From Burkholderiales bacterium (GTDB lineage: Bacteria; Pseudomonadota; Gammaproteobacteria; Burkholderiales; SG8-41): a stretch of 50,906 nt of DNA. The notes under the pieces are model-generated. The model was given only the letters and a program-made list of their open reading frames with translations. It was not told the DNA's origin and did no database searches. Position 1 is the first letter of the stretch, and the number at the start of each line of letters is the position of its first letter. The stretch spans positions 1 through 50,906 of the forward strand of contig JAUXMZ010000070.1 of NCBI GenBank assembly GCA_030683105.1, in the 5' to 3' direction. Made by a program: the position numbers and the translations under genes. Below, piece after piece: positions 1-7,344 of this stretch.

Positions 1-951
1 GTCGCGGCCTGCCCATCGGGCTCGATCTACAAACGCGAAGAAGACGGCATCGTGCTGATCGACCAGGACAAGTGCCGCGGCTGGCGCATGTGCGTGTCGG
101 CCTGCCCCTACAAGAAGATTTACTACAACTGGCAGAGCGGCAAGGCCGAGAAGTGCATCTTCTGCTATCCGCGCATCGAAGCAGGCCAGCCAACGGTGTG
201 CTCGGAGACCTGCGTCGGCCGCATCCGCTATCTGGGCGTGCTGCTGTATGACGCCGACCGTATCGAAGAAGCGGCAAGCGTGAGCAATGAGCAGGATCTC
301 TACAACGCGCAACTTGGAATCTTCCTCGATCCGAATGCAGCGGAAGTTCAGGCGCAGGCACGCAAAGACGGCGTGCCGGAGGCATGGTTGAAAGCAGCCG
401 TGGCCTCCCCTGTCTACAAAATGGCGATTGAATGGAAGATCGCTTTCCCGCTGCACCCGGAATATCGCACGCTGCCTATGGTGTGGTACGTGCCGCCGTT
501 ATCCCCGATCAGCGCTGCCGCCAACAGCGGTCAGATCGGGCAAAATGGCGCGCTGCCAGATGTAAAATCTCTGCGTATCCCATTGAAATATCTGGCGAAT
601 TTACTTACCGCAGGAGAAGAAGAACCGGTGGAACTGGCACTGGAACGGTTGCTGGCCATGCGGGCTTTCATGCGCGGCCGGCACGTCGAGAAAACGGAAA
701 ACACCGAGGTGTTGAAGCAGGTGGGACTGGATGTGGCGCAGGTGGAGGAGATGTACCGCTACCTGGCCATTGCCAACTACGAAGACCGTTTCGTGATTCC
801 GACCACGCATCGCGAATATGCCGAGAACGTGTTCGATCTGCGCGGCGGCTGCGGTTTCTCGTTCGGCAACGGCTGTTCGGACGGCTCATCGGAAACCAGC
901 CTGTTCGGCGGCAAAAAGGGCAAGACCATCCCGGTCAAGCAGATTGCGTGA
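1..951 (+). CDS. narH: Respiratory nitrate reductase beta subunit (partial, 5' end outside window)
   Basis: NarH is the iron-sulfur electron-transfer subunit of the membrane-bound nitrate reductase; it passes electrons from the NarI hemes to the molybdenum subunit NarG on the cytoplasmic face. The window opens inside the gene; the frame is open from base 1 and 316 residues are visible. The first residues (ACPSGSIYKRE) and the following CRGWRMCVSACPYKK and KCIFCYPRIE stretches are the Cys-rich cluster-binding motifs typical of NarH. The C-terminus ends in a Gly/Ser-rich tail after FGNGCSDGSSETS. narJ and narI follow on the same strand, but 156 bases separate narH from narJ and hold a repeat, unlike the tight spacing usual in nar operons. 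The N-terminal part with the first cluster motif is missing only because of the window edge. Confidence 0.97.
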   Translation, partial: VAACPSGSIYKREEDGIVLIDQDKCRGWRMCVSACPYKKIYYNWQSGKAEKCIFCYPRIEAGQPTVCSETCVGRIRYLGVLLYDADRIEEAASVSNEQDLYNAQLGIFLDPNAAEVQAQARKDGVPEAWLKAAVASPVYKMAIEWKIAFPLHPEYRTLPMVWYVPPLSPISAAANSGQIGQNGALPDVKSLRIPLKYLANLLTAGEEEPVELALERLLAMRAFMRGRHVEKTENTEVLKQVGLDVAQVEEMYRYLAIANYEDRFVIPTTHREYAENVFDLRGGCGFSFGNGCSDGSSETSLFGGKKGKTIPVKQIA

Positions 952-954
952 AGG

Positions 955-1092
955 GCATTAGCCACAGAGGATTCTTTTCAATACCCGCTTGACGGGTACA
1001 CAGAGAACACAGAGAAAATCAATAATCGGGGAACACCAGGCTTCATTGCGGTTTTTCCTCTGTGATCTCTGTGAACTCTGTGGCCAATTAGA
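955..1092. repeat. CACAGAG-type inverted repeat with inserted hairpin core, between narH and narJ
   Basis: The left arm carries GCCACAGAG and then ACACAGAGAACACAGAGAAA; the right arm (about 1056-1088) is its inverse, ending CTCTGTGAACTCTGTGGCC. The left arm is interrupted by roughly 28 bases (about 970-998) containing AATACCCGCTTGACGGGTA at 980-998, which is itself a hairpin with CTTGA loop and recurs exactly at 36375-36393. A related CACAGAG repeat lies at 49964-50120 between ccoG and ccoH. The family is intergenic and non-coding; function unknown. Confidence 0.8.
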
Positions 1093-1107
1093 TTTAAGGA
1101 ATTTACG

Positions 1108-1764
1108 ATGAAGACATTCAAAGTACTGGCGGCATTGCTCAGTTACCCGGAACTGGAACTGACCGAGGCCGTGGACGAGCTGGAACAGGCGCTCGATGGC
1201 GAGAAGCTGCTGTCACGCGGCGACCGGCGCGCGCTCGATGCGCTGTTCACGGCGCTGCGCGATGAGGATCTGCTCGAGCTGCAGGAGCAATACGTCGGCC
1301 TGTTCGACCGCGTGCGCTCGTTGTCGCTGCATCTGTTCGAGCATGTTCATGGCGAATCGCGCGACCGTGGGCAGGCGATGGTGGATCTGAAACAGGTCTA
1401 CCAGAGCCATGGTTTAGCGCTGGCGTCGAATGAATTGCCGGATTTCCTGCCGGCTTTTCTTGAGTACCTGTCGTTTGTACCGGTCAGGGAAGCGCAGGAA
1501 TTGCTGGTCGATTCCGCGCATATTCTTGAAATACTGGGCGCGCGACTCAAAAAACGCGGCAGTCCGTACAGCGCGGTGCTCTACGCACTGGTCACGCTTT
1601 CCGGAGCAAAGTTGACGCCCACCGTGGTCGATGAGTCTGAAATCCGCAAGGAGGACGACCCTGCGACCATAGACAAGGTGTGGGAGGAAGAGCCGGCGTT
1701 TGGCGGCAAGCCCAAACCAGCCGAGGTATCTGTGATCCAGTTTTACAAAGGAGCGGCAAGATGA
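1108..1764 (+). CDS. narJ: Nitrate reductase assembly chaperone NarJ (delta subunit)
   Basis: NarJ is a cytoplasmic chaperone of the TorD/DmsD group needed to insert the molybdenum cofactor into NarG and to hold NarGH until it docks on NarI; it is not part of the finished enzyme. The 218-residue product has the expected length and the family features YPELELTEAVDELE near the N-terminus and LSLHLFEHVHGESRDRGQAMVDL around residues 70-95. The ATG at 1108 follows AAGGAA with suitable spacing. The stop overlaps the narI start (ATGA), indicating translational coupling. Nothing in the sequence looks disrupted. Confidence 0.96.
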   Translation: MKTFKVLAALLSYPELELTEAVDELEQALDGEKLLSRGDRRALDALFTALRDEDLLELQEQYVGLFDRVRSLSLHLFEHVHGESRDRGQAMVDLKQVYQSHGLALASNELPDFLPAFLEYLSFVPVREAQELLVDSAHILEILGARLKKRGSPYSAVLYALVTLSGAKLTPTVVDESEIRKEDDPATIDKVWEEEPAFGGKPKPAEVSVIQFYKGAAR

Positions 1765-2447
1765 GTTACCTTCATAATATTGTGTTCGGCATCTACCCGT
1801 ACTTTGCGCTGGGAGTGTTTCTGCTCGGCAGCCTCATTCGCTTTGACCGGGAGCAGTACACCTGGAAAAGCGATTCCAGCCAGTTGCTGAAGCGCGGGCA
1901 GCTGGTGTGGGGCAGCAACCTCTTTCATATCGGAATCCTGGCGCTGTTCTTCGGCCATCTGATCGGATTGCTGATGCCCAAGGAAATGTATAACGCACTG
2001 GGTCTGTCCACCGAAGGCAAGCAGATGCTGGCCATCATCGCCGGCGCGATCTTCGGCGCATCCTGTCTTATCGGCCTGTTGTTGCTGGTCCATCGGCGCC
2101 TGACCGAGCCGCGCATCCTGGCCACGTCCAGCCGCATGGATATTTTCATCCTGCTGTGGATACTGGCGACACTCGTGCTCGGTCTGATCAGCATCTATTT
2201 CTCGCTCGGCCACCGCGACGGCAGCGTGATGGTGCAGCTCGGCAACTGGGCGCAGCACATCGTCACCTTGCGCAGCAATGCAGCGGACCACATCGTCACC
2301 GTGCACTGGATTTACAAAATACACCTGTTCTTCGGCATGACGGTGTTCGTGCTGTTCCCGTTCTCGCGCCTGGTGCACGTGTGGAGCGGTTTTGCGGCAG
2401 TCGGTTATCTGACCCGCGCCTACCAGATCGTGCGCAGCAGGGGCTGA
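1761..2447 (+). CDS. narI: Respiratory nitrate reductase gamma subunit (cytochrome b)
   Basis: NarI is the membrane-anchoring diheme cytochrome b that oxidizes ubiquinol and delivers electrons to NarH. The start was placed at the ATG at 1761, which overlaps the narJ stop and has AAAGGAG upstream; a longer frame reaching back into narJ has no support. This gives 228 residues, the usual length, with about five membrane segments. His56 and His66 (LFHIGILALFFGH) and the pair in WIYKIHLFFGM and SRLVHVWS correspond to the four heme ligands known in the family. In related betaproteobacteria a parvulin gene often follows narI directly; here that gene is 7.3 kb further on, after the sigma factor/exporter module. 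Confidence 0.97.
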   Translation: MSYLHNIVFGIYPYFALGVFLLGSLIRFDREQYTWKSDSSQLLKRGQLVWGSNLFHIGILALFFGHLIGLLMPKEMYNALGLSTEGKQMLAIIAGAIFGASCLIGLLLLVHRRLTEPRILATSSRMDIFILLWILATLVLGLISIYFSLGHRDGSVMVQLGNWAQHIVTLRSNAADHIVTVHWIYKIHLFFGMTVFVLFPFSRLVHVWSGFAAVGYLTRAYQIVRSRG

Positions 2448-2457
2448 TACCCGGTCT

Positions 2458-2485
2458 CGCGGGCGGCATGATCGTGCCGTCCGCG
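2458..2485 (+). other. GC-rich hairpin just after narI
   Basis: An 11-base stem (CGCGGGCGGCA at 2458-2468 with TGCCGTCCGCG at 2475-2485, one G-T pair) and six-base loop lies 10 bases after the narI stop. No T-run follows, so it is not a standard intrinsic terminator; it may end the nar transcript or protect its 3' end. Confidence 0.5.
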
Positions 2486-2585
2486 GCCGGCGTGCGGCGG
2501 CAACCCCTGTTCAAAGCTCAGGCAGCGCACCGCTGCCAGCCGATATCACGTTCAGAATCAACACAATACGACAATTGTTGATATG

Positions 2586-2675
2586 GCACCCGAACCGGCC
2601 CGCAAGCATGGAACTTTCCGGTTTCCGGCTCGTTTACAGGAGGTATGCAGCGGCAGGCACGCGGCATCTGCATGG
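2586..2675 (+). repeat. Left copy of ~90-base direct repeat bounding the ECF/ABC module
   Basis: This stretch matches 9265-9348 over its full length at roughly three bases in four, with a 7-base loss of one TTTCCGG unit in the other copy. It contains the sigma-factor promoter and the region around the sigma gene start. Shared blocks include CGGCCCG, CATGGA, CTTTCCGG, TCGTTT, GTATGC and GCGGCAGG. The two copies enclose the module from the sigma factor to the ABC ATPase. Confidence 0.7.
2610..2636 (+). promoter_or_regulatory. Putative autoregulated ECF sigma promoter (GGAAC-N16-CGTTTA)
   Basis: GGAAC at 2610-2614 and CGTTTA at 2631-2636 are separated by 16 bases, the usual geometry for ECF-type promoters (-35 GGAAC). 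The same elements with identical spacing occur at 4180-4206 before the DUF6448-like gene. Transcription would start near 2642, which makes the ATG at 2645 leaderless and favours the ATG at 2672 for the sigma factor. Confidence 0.65.
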
Positions 2676-3223
2676 GCCAGGAACTGACCGACCGGGAATG
2701 TGCATTGCTGAGCCAGCAGGGCGACCATGCCGCGTATTCCGTGCTGGTGCGTCGTTACCAGGACCGGATATACCGGTTCATCCTGCGCATGGTGTGCTCG
2801 CGCGACGAGGCACTGGAACTTGCCCAGGATGTACTGATCAAGGCATTCCAGGCTATGTCCGGCTGGCGGCCGGAGGCGGAATTCCGGACCTGGCTGTTTC
2901 GCATTGCCTCGAATACTGCGACGGATGCGCTGCGGCGCCGCAAAGTGGTCGAGTTCGTGGCGCTGGACGAGGATTATGATGTGCCGGGCGAAGGCGCCGG
3001 CCCCGAGGCACAACTGGCGGCCAAGCAGCAGCTGATTGCGCTTCAGGCGGCGCTTGACCGCCTGCCGCCCGACCATCGTGAGATTCTGCTGTTACGCGAG
3101 GTGGAGGACATGTCCTACAACGAGATCGGTACTACGCTTGGCATCACCGAAGGCACGGTCAAGTCGCGGCTGGCGCGCGCGCGCGCGGCAGTGATCGATC
3201 ATTATCGGCGGAAAAACGCATGA
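2672..3223 (+). CDS. ECF-type RNA polymerase sigma factor
   Basis: A 183-residue sigma-70 family protein of the extracytoplasmic-function class. Region 2 is around residues 20-90 (YSVLVRRYQDRIYRFILRM, then FRTWLFRIASNTATDALRRR), and region 4 around 125-175 (LDRLPPDHREILLLREVEDM, NEIGTTLGITEGTVKSRLAR, a helix-turn-helix). The start at 2672 (MGQELTDREC) fits the family and the putative promoter; an in-frame ATG at 2645 lies within about three bases of the predicted transcription start. The stop overlaps the anti-sigma start (ATGA). Followed by an anti-sigma factor and a periplasmic Spy/CnrX-like protein, the set resembles CnrH-CnrY-CnrX and ZraP-type envelope or metal sensing systems. Likely targets are its own gene and the DUF6448-like gene, both with the same promoter motif. 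Confidence 0.92.
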   Translation: MGQELTDRECALLSQQGDHAAYSVLVRRYQDRIYRFILRMVCSRDEALELAQDVLIKAFQAMSGWRPEAEFRTWLFRIASNTATDALRRRKVVEFVALDEDYDVPGEGAGPEAQLAAKQQLIALQAALDRLPPDHREILLLREVEDMSYNEIGTTLGITEGTVKSRLARARAAVIDHYRRKNA

Positions 3224-3681
3224 CATCATCCACGCAACCCGATTGTCCCCGCACCGAACAGCTTGCGGCGCTGATCGACGACGAGCTGGCGCCGGACGCG
3301 CGGGAACAGGTTACGTCTCACGCCGCGGCCTGCCCGCTGTGTGGAGCGATGCTCAGGGATCTGGCCGGTCTGCACGCTGCGCTGCAACCCTTCACTGCCG
3401 CGCGCGTCGGGTTCGATCTTGCGCCGCTCGTTGAACAGCGGCTCGCGGCGAGCGGACAGCGGCAGCAGCGGGGACGCGAGCCGCGCTGGTGGCAGGGCTG
3501 GCGGCTGGCGCCCTCGGGGCTGACAGCGGCGGGTATGCTCACAGTGGGCGTCTACCTGGGCGCCTTGCTCGCGGGCGGCGCCGGTGTTGCGGTAGCGCGG
3601 CCGGCGGCGATGGCCGTGTTCGATCCGATTCCTCCGGGAGGGATATGCGTGGGCCTTCAATCGTGTTATCCGCAGAGGTAA
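3220..3681 (+). CDS. Anti-sigma factor with zinc-finger (zf-HC2) domain
   Basis: A 153-residue membrane-bound partner that should hold the upstream ECF factor inactive. The cytoplasmic N-terminus carries the HxxxCxxC motif (His34, Cys38, Cys41 in SHAAACPLCG) of zinc-containing anti-sigma domains. A single membrane segment lies around residues 103-130 (LTAAGMLTVGVYLGALLAGG), leaving a short periplasmic tail with two cysteines (GICVGLQSCYP). The start overlaps the sigma stop by four bases and the next gene begins five bases after its stop. Family assignment rests on motif, topology and position; the partner is inferred from adjacency. Confidence 0.87.
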   Translation: MTSSTQPDCPRTEQLAALIDDELAPDAREQVTSHAAACPLCGAMLRDLAGLHAALQPFTAARVGFDLAPLVEQRLAASGQRQQRGREPRWWQGWRLAPSGLTAAGMLTVGVYLGALLAGGAGVAVARPAAMAVFDPIPPGGICVGLQSCYPQR

Positions 3682-3685
3682 CGGC

Positions 3686-4159
3686 ATGAAACGCTCGGGA
3701 ATGCAACTAGTATTGGCACTGTCGCTGCTGCTCAACCTGGGGGTGATCGGGGCGGTCGGTTATCGTGTCGTGCAGCACGGGCAGTTGCCCGGTGTTTTCG
3801 GCGGCAACGCCACGGAAGCGAGCTTGCCCGATTATCTCAAGCTGAGTGCCGGGCAGCGCCGGCAATGGCAGGAGCTGGAAACCGGATTCCTGCGCGAACT
3901 CGGAGCCGACTGGCAGCAGATACGCCCGCATCGCGAGAGCATGATCCGCGAGATTTTTTCAGACCGGCCGGATCGCGGCCGCATCGAGGCCGAACGCGCA
4001 GTCATTGCGCAGTTGCAGGCAGGGCAGCAGCAGCGCGTCATCGAGCAACTGATCAAGGAGCGCGCCATCCTCGACCGGGAGCAGCAGCGCGCGTTGGCTG
4101 AGTTGCTGATCCGGCAGGCGCCGGCAGGCACGTTCGAAGAACGCCTGCATGGCAAGTAA
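3686..4159 (+). CDS. Periplasmic Spy/CnrX-like sensor protein
   Basis: A 157-residue protein with an uncleaved-looking N-terminal membrane anchor (residues 7-27, LVLALSLLLNLGVIGAVGY) and an all-helical, charge-rich periplasmic domain with Gln/Arg/Glu repeats (QLQAGQQQRVIEQLIKERAI). This architecture and the placement after a sigma/anti-sigma pair match the metal-resistance sensor family that includes CnrX, ZraP, CpxP and Spy. Histidines are few (HRESM around residue 87, a terminal LHGK), so the metal ligands known in CnrX are not evident and the signal may be something other than a metal. Function in gating the anti-sigma factor is inferred from position. Confidence 0.72.
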   Translation: MKRSGMQLVLALSLLLNLGVIGAVGYRVVQHGQLPGVFGGNATEASLPDYLKLSAGQRRQWQELETGFLRELGADWQQIRPHRESMIREIFSDRPDRGRIEAERAVIAQLQAGQQQRVIEQLIKERAILDREQQRALAELLIRQAPAGTFEERLHGK

Positions 4160-4179
4160 GCGCCCGTAACAAAAATCAT

Positions 4180-4206
4180 GGAACATCCGGCCGCCTCCTC
4201 CGTTTA
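4180..4206 (+). promoter_or_regulatory. Second ECF-type promoter (GGAAC-N16-CGTTTA) before the DUF6448-like gene
   Basis: GGAAC at 4180-4184 and CGTTTA at 4201-4206, 16 bases apart, repeat exactly the -35/-10 pair found before the sigma gene, including the preceding CAT. Expected transcription start near 4212, giving a leader of about 53 bases that contains a perfect hairpin. Confidence 0.62.
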
Positions 4207-4217
4207 ACCAAGAGAAC

Positions 4218-4240
4218 GCGGCGGACATGGTGTCCGCCGC
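4218..4240 (+). other. Perfect hairpin in the leader of the DUF6448-like gene
   Basis: GCGGCGGACA (4218-4227), loop TGG, TGTCCGCCGC (4231-4240). It lies a few bases after the predicted transcription start and 24 bases before the start codon, so it would sit at the 5' end of the transcript, a position where hairpins often protect mRNA from decay. No T-run follows, so termination is unlikely. Confidence 0.6.
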
Positions 4241-4264
4241 CAATCATCTACAGGAGCGAACATC

Positions 4265-4891
4265 ATGAAACGTCATAACATCATTGGCCGTTTTACCGCG
4301 ATAGCAACCCTCTCTTTAGGACTATTGGTCGGGCCGGGCACGGCCTTTGCACATTGCGACACGCTCGACGGACCGGTGGTCGCGGCGGCGCGCAAGGCGC
4401 TCGATACCAATAATGTCAACCTGGTGCTCGTCTGGGTGCAGAAAAAGGACGATGCAGATATCCGGAAACAGTTCGAGAAAACCGTGGCCGTGCGCAAGGC
4501 AGGCGGGCAGGCGAAGGATCTCGCCGACATGTACTTCTTTGAATCGCTCGTGCGCATCCACCGCACCGGCGAAGGCGCGGGTTACACGGGGCTGAAACCG
4601 GCGGGCAAGATTGAACCGCCGATCGCGGCTGCCGACAAATCGCTCGAGACCGGGAAACTGGAGCCCGTGGCCAAGCTTGTTTCCGAGCGCATGGAGCGCG
4701 GACTGCACCGCAACTTCGAGGACATGATGAAGAAGAAAAATTACAACCCGAATGACGTCGCTGCAGGACGCGCCTTCGCCAGCGCCTACGTCGAGTACAC
4801 GCACTATGTCGAGCGCTTGTATGATGCGGGCGAGACGCTGGCGCCGGAACACGTGCAGAAAAAAGCGCCGGGGCTGGCGCACGCGCATTAG
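4265..4891 (+). CDS. Exported DUF6448-like protein, copy 1
   Basis: A 208-residue protein of unknown function. Residues 1-29 form a classic signal peptide (KRHNIIGRFTAIATLSLGLL, cleavage near AFA-HCD), so the mature protein would begin with the HCDTLDGPVV motif and act in the periplasm. The body is helical and charged, with VRIHRTGEGAGYTGLK and EYTHYVERLYD as other motifs kept in the next gene. The C-terminus ends GLAHAH. The start has AGGAG upstream. Its own ECF-type promoter suggests it is a main target of the upstream sigma factor. I recognise the family as DUF6448 from the HCDxxDGPVV motif, from memory only; the conserved His/Cys/Asp at the mature N-terminus could bind metal, which is speculation. 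Confidence 0.8.
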   Translation: MKRHNIIGRFTAIATLSLGLLVGPGTAFAHCDTLDGPVVAAARKALDTNNVNLVLVWVQKKDDADIRKQFEKTVAVRKAGGQAKDLADMYFFESLVRIHRTGEGAGYTGLKPAGKIEPPIAAADKSLETGKLEPVAKLVSERMERGLHRNFEDMMKKKNYNPNDVAAGRAFASAYVEYTHYVERLYDAGETLAPEHVQKKAPGLAHAH

Positions 4892-4902
4892 AAGTAATGC
4901 GC
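4883..4902 (+). other. Hairpin overlapping the stop codon of DUF6448-like copy 1
   Basis: GCGCATTA (4883-4890), loop GAAG, TAATGCGC (4895-4902): a perfect eight-pair stem that includes the TAG stop codon. It lies between the two DUF6448-like genes and could set their relative expression by protecting the upstream message. No T-run. Confidence 0.5.
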
Positions 4903-4942
4903 AGATGCATCTCATCTTGCTACTTAACCGGGAGTAACCGCC

Positions 4943-5638
4943 ATGAAACTATCGCGACTTTCCGATCCGTTGTTCGTCACCGGTCTTGTGCTCGCGCTGC
5001 CGTTGATGATCCTCGACCGGTTCGACCTGCTTCCATTCGGGGCCGGGGTTGATGGCGGTGCGCCTGCCGGGCTGCTGCTGGCCTGGGGCATAAGCCACTG
5101 CGACACCCTCGACGGGCCGGTGGTGAACCTTGCCCGCAAAGCGCTGGAAACCGGCAACGTGAACCAGGCCCTGCCCTGGGTGCGGGCGAGCGATGAGGCC
5201 GAAATAAAAACGGCCTTTTCTCATGCCATTGCCGTGCGCAAGCTCGGTCCGCAGGCGCGGGAGCTTGCGGACCGGCATTTCTTCGAGACCGTGGTGCGCA
5301 TCCATCGCGCAGGAGAAGGCGCGCCGTTCACCGGGCTCAAGGCAGCCGGACAGGATCTTGGGCCGGCGGTTCCTGCGGCCGATCAGGCGCTCGAGAACGG
5401 CTCGGTAGAGAAAGTGGTGACGTTGCTTACCGATGAATTGAATAAGGGCATACACAGGCATTTTCACGCCGCGGTCGAACGCAAGAACTTCGCAGTGGAT
5501 GACGTCAAGGCCGGGCGCCGGTTTGTGGAGGCTTATGTGCCCTATATCCATTACGTGGAACGGCTGTGGCAAACCATATCCAGTGAGGCCCATGGGCATC
5601 ATCCGGAGGCGGCGGCACGCCAACATCATTCGCATTGA
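4943..5638 (+). CDS. Exported or anchored DUF6448-like protein, copy 2
   Basis: A 231-residue paralog of the preceding gene; HCDTLDGPVVNLARKALETG, VRIHRAGEGAPFTGLK and PYIHYVERLW align with copy 1. The N-terminus differs: two hydrophobic stretches (residues 9-22 and 42-49) interrupted by DRFD and a Gly-rich linker, so it may stay membrane-anchored rather than be cleaved cleanly. The C-terminus is His-rich (EAHGHHPEAAARQHHSH), a possible metal-binding tail absent from copy 1. GGGAG precedes the ATG at 4943. The pair looks like a tandem duplication followed by divergence. Role unknown; the setting suggests a part in the sigma-controlled envelope response. Confidence 0.78.
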   Translation: MKLSRLSDPLFVTGLVLALPLMILDRFDLLPFGAGVDGGAPAGLLLAWGISHCDTLDGPVVNLARKALETGNVNQALPWVRASDEAEIKTAFSHAIAVRKLGPQARELADRHFFETVVRIHRAGEGAPFTGLKAAGQDLGPAVPAADQALENGSVEKVVTLLTDELNKGIHRHFHAAVERKNFAVDDVKAGRRFVEAYVPYIHYVERLWQTISSEAHGHHPEAAARQHHSH

Positions 5639-5714
5639 CCGTGGTGTAAGCCGGATCGAGCTGGCCCAGCTTTAGAGAGAAAACAATATTAACGGAGCTT
5701 TTAAAGAAACGCAT

Positions 5715-6122
5715 ATGAATGTTCTGAAAGCAAAAGGCGGAATCTGGCTAATTTTGGCGGCGGTGGTCGCCGTCGTGTTCGGCCTGCTGACGATTCGATC
5801 CGGCGGCGCGGTGTTGTTCGGTGAAGGCGCAGCCAGAGATGCTGCCGGCAGTTACGTGCCTTTCGTGGTGTGGTTCAATTTCCTCGCCGGCTTTGCTTAT
5901 ATTGCCGCGGGCGTCGGATTTTGGTTACTCAGACCCTGGTCCGCATGGCTTGCCGTATCGATAACCGTTGCGACAGTTATCGTCTTTATCGCGTTTGGTG
6001 CGTATGTTCTGATCGGAGAGTCATATGAAATGCGCACGGTGGAGGCGATGACATTGAGAACCGCCGTCTGGTCGATACTGGCGGTTGTCAGTTGCCGCCT
6101 CATCGGTTGCCGTTTGCAATGA
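5715..6122 (+). CDS. Small four-pass membrane protein of unknown function
   Basis: A 135-residue protein made almost entirely of four hydrophobic segments (about residues 9-27, 48-70, 75-97 and 110-130), ending in a Cys-containing tail (VSCRLIGCRLQ). No enzyme motif is visible. It sits between the DUF6448-like pair and the exporter genes on the same strand, 76 bases after copy 2, and the adaptor gene starts 31 bases after its stop. I do not recognise a named family; it may be an accessory membrane part of the module. Confidence 0.7.
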   Translation: MNVLKAKGGIWLILAAVVAVVFGLLTIRSGGAVLFGEGAARDAAGSYVPFVVWFNFLAGFAYIAAGVGFWLLRPWSAWLAVSITVATVIVFIAFGAYVLIGESYEMRTVEAMTLRTAVWSILAVVSCRLIGCRLQ

Positions 6123-6153
6123 GCACTATTTATCCGGCCTCCTGGGAATGATC

Positions 6154-7344
6154 ATGAAAATTCCTATATCCCTGCCGCGACAGCTCTTGTTTGCCGCATC
6201 CGGCATAGTACTGCTGATAGCATTCGGCTGGGTTGCAACCAAGAGCGGCCCGTTTGCCCCGGTTAAGGTGACCGTGACCCAGGCTGCAACAGGGGAAGTG
6301 GCGCCCGCCCTGTTCGGCATCGGCACGGTCGAGGCGCGCCGCGCCTATCTCCTCGGACCGACGACTGCTGGCCGGGTGAGGCGCGTGCTGGTCGATGTGG
6401 GCGAAACAGTCAAGGCCGGCCAGTTGCTTGCGGAAATGGATCCAGTGGATCTCGACGCGCGTTTGGCCTCCGCGGGTGCAGCGGTGGCCCGCGCCAAGAG
6501 CGCCGTGGACACGGCGCAAGCCCAGGTGCGTGATGCAAAAAGCCGCCTGGACTTGGCCAGCGGTGAGGCGCGCCGCTACGATGACCTGGGGCGCAAGGGC
6601 TACGTGAGCCAGAGCGTGGTGGATGCCAAGTTGCAGCAACAAGTGTCTGCGCAGGCCCAGCTTGCCGCCGCCGACTCCTCACTTGCGAGCACGCGGCAGG
6701 ATACGAGCCGGCTGGAGGCCGAGCGCTCGGCGGCAAGTCAGCAAAGGTCGAATATTCGCCTGCTGGCGCCTGCCGACGGCGTGGTGACGTCGCGAGATGC
6801 CGAGCCGGGCTCCACCGTGGTAGCCGGGCAGGCGGTGCTCAAGCTTATGGACCCAGCCAGCCTGTGGATCAAGGTGCGGCTCGATCAGGGCCGGTCCTCG
6901 GGCCTAAGGCTGGGCTTGCCCGCCGACATCACGCTGCGCTCCAGGCCTGGCGTATCGCTTGCGGGCAAGGTGGGGCGCGTTGAACCCGTCAGCGACAGCG
7001 TGACCGAGGAGCGCATTGCCCAGGTGACTTTCGACACCTTGCCGCAAGGCCTGTCCGCGGGCGAGATGGCCGAGGTGACGCTGCGCCTACCAGGCGTGCG
7101 CGATGCGCTGCTGATTCCAAATGCCGCTCTGCGCCAGCGTGGCGCCAAGTCGGGGGTTTGGCTGCGCGAGAACGGATCCCTGCGCTTCACACCGGTGAAG
7201 ACGGGTGCGGAAAGTCTTGACGGCAAGGTGCAGATCATCGAAGGCCTGAAGGCCGGCGACGAGGTGATCGTTTACAGCGAGCGCGATCTTGAGGACGATA
7301 GCAGCATCAAGGTGGTTACGTCACTGGTCGGCAAAGCGCAATGA
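6154..7344 (+). CDS. Periplasmic adaptor (HlyD/DevB-like) of ABC exporter
   Basis: A 396-residue membrane-fusion protein with an N-terminal anchor (LLFAASGIVLLIAFGWVA), a lipoyl-type half-motif (GRVRRVLVDVGETVKAGQLL), a long coiled-coil hairpin (about residues 100-190, Ala/Gln/Ser-rich) and the second lipoyl half (NIRLLAPADGVVTSRDAEPG). The ATG at 6154 has GGGA upstream; an in-frame ATG at 6148 is possible, and a longer frame from 6085 overlaps the previous gene. The stop overlaps the permease start (ATGA). With the next two genes it forms a DevBCA- or MacAB-like exporter, which would need a TolC-type outer-membrane channel encoded elsewhere. Confidence 0.9.
   Translation: MKIPISLPRQLLFAASGIVLLIAFGWVATKSGPFAPVKVTVTQAATGEVAPALFGIGTVEARRAYLLGPTTAGRVRRVLVDVGETVKAGQLLAEMDPVDLDARLASAGAAVARAKSAVDTAQAQVRDAKSRLDLASGEARRYDDLGRKGYVSQSVVDAKLQQQVSAQAQLAAADSSLASTRQDTSRLEAERSAASQQRSNIRLLAPADGVVTSRDAEPGSTVVAGQAVLKLMDPASLWIKVRLDQGRSSGLRLGLPADITLRSRPGVSLAGKVGRVEPVSDSVTEERIAQVTFDTLPQGLSAGEMAEVTLRLPGVRDALLIPNAALRQRGAKSGVWLRENGSLRFTPVKTGAESLDGKVQIIEGLKAGDEVIVYSERDLEDDSSIKVVTSLVGKAQ

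Noticed and set aside
2458-2485. Intrinsic terminator of the nar operon.
   Set aside because: The stem is good but no T-run follows, so it is listed only as a hairpin.
3686-4159. Naming the periplasmic sensor CnrX or ZraP.
   Set aside because: The metal-binding His/Met pattern of those proteins is not visible; only topology and gene order agree.
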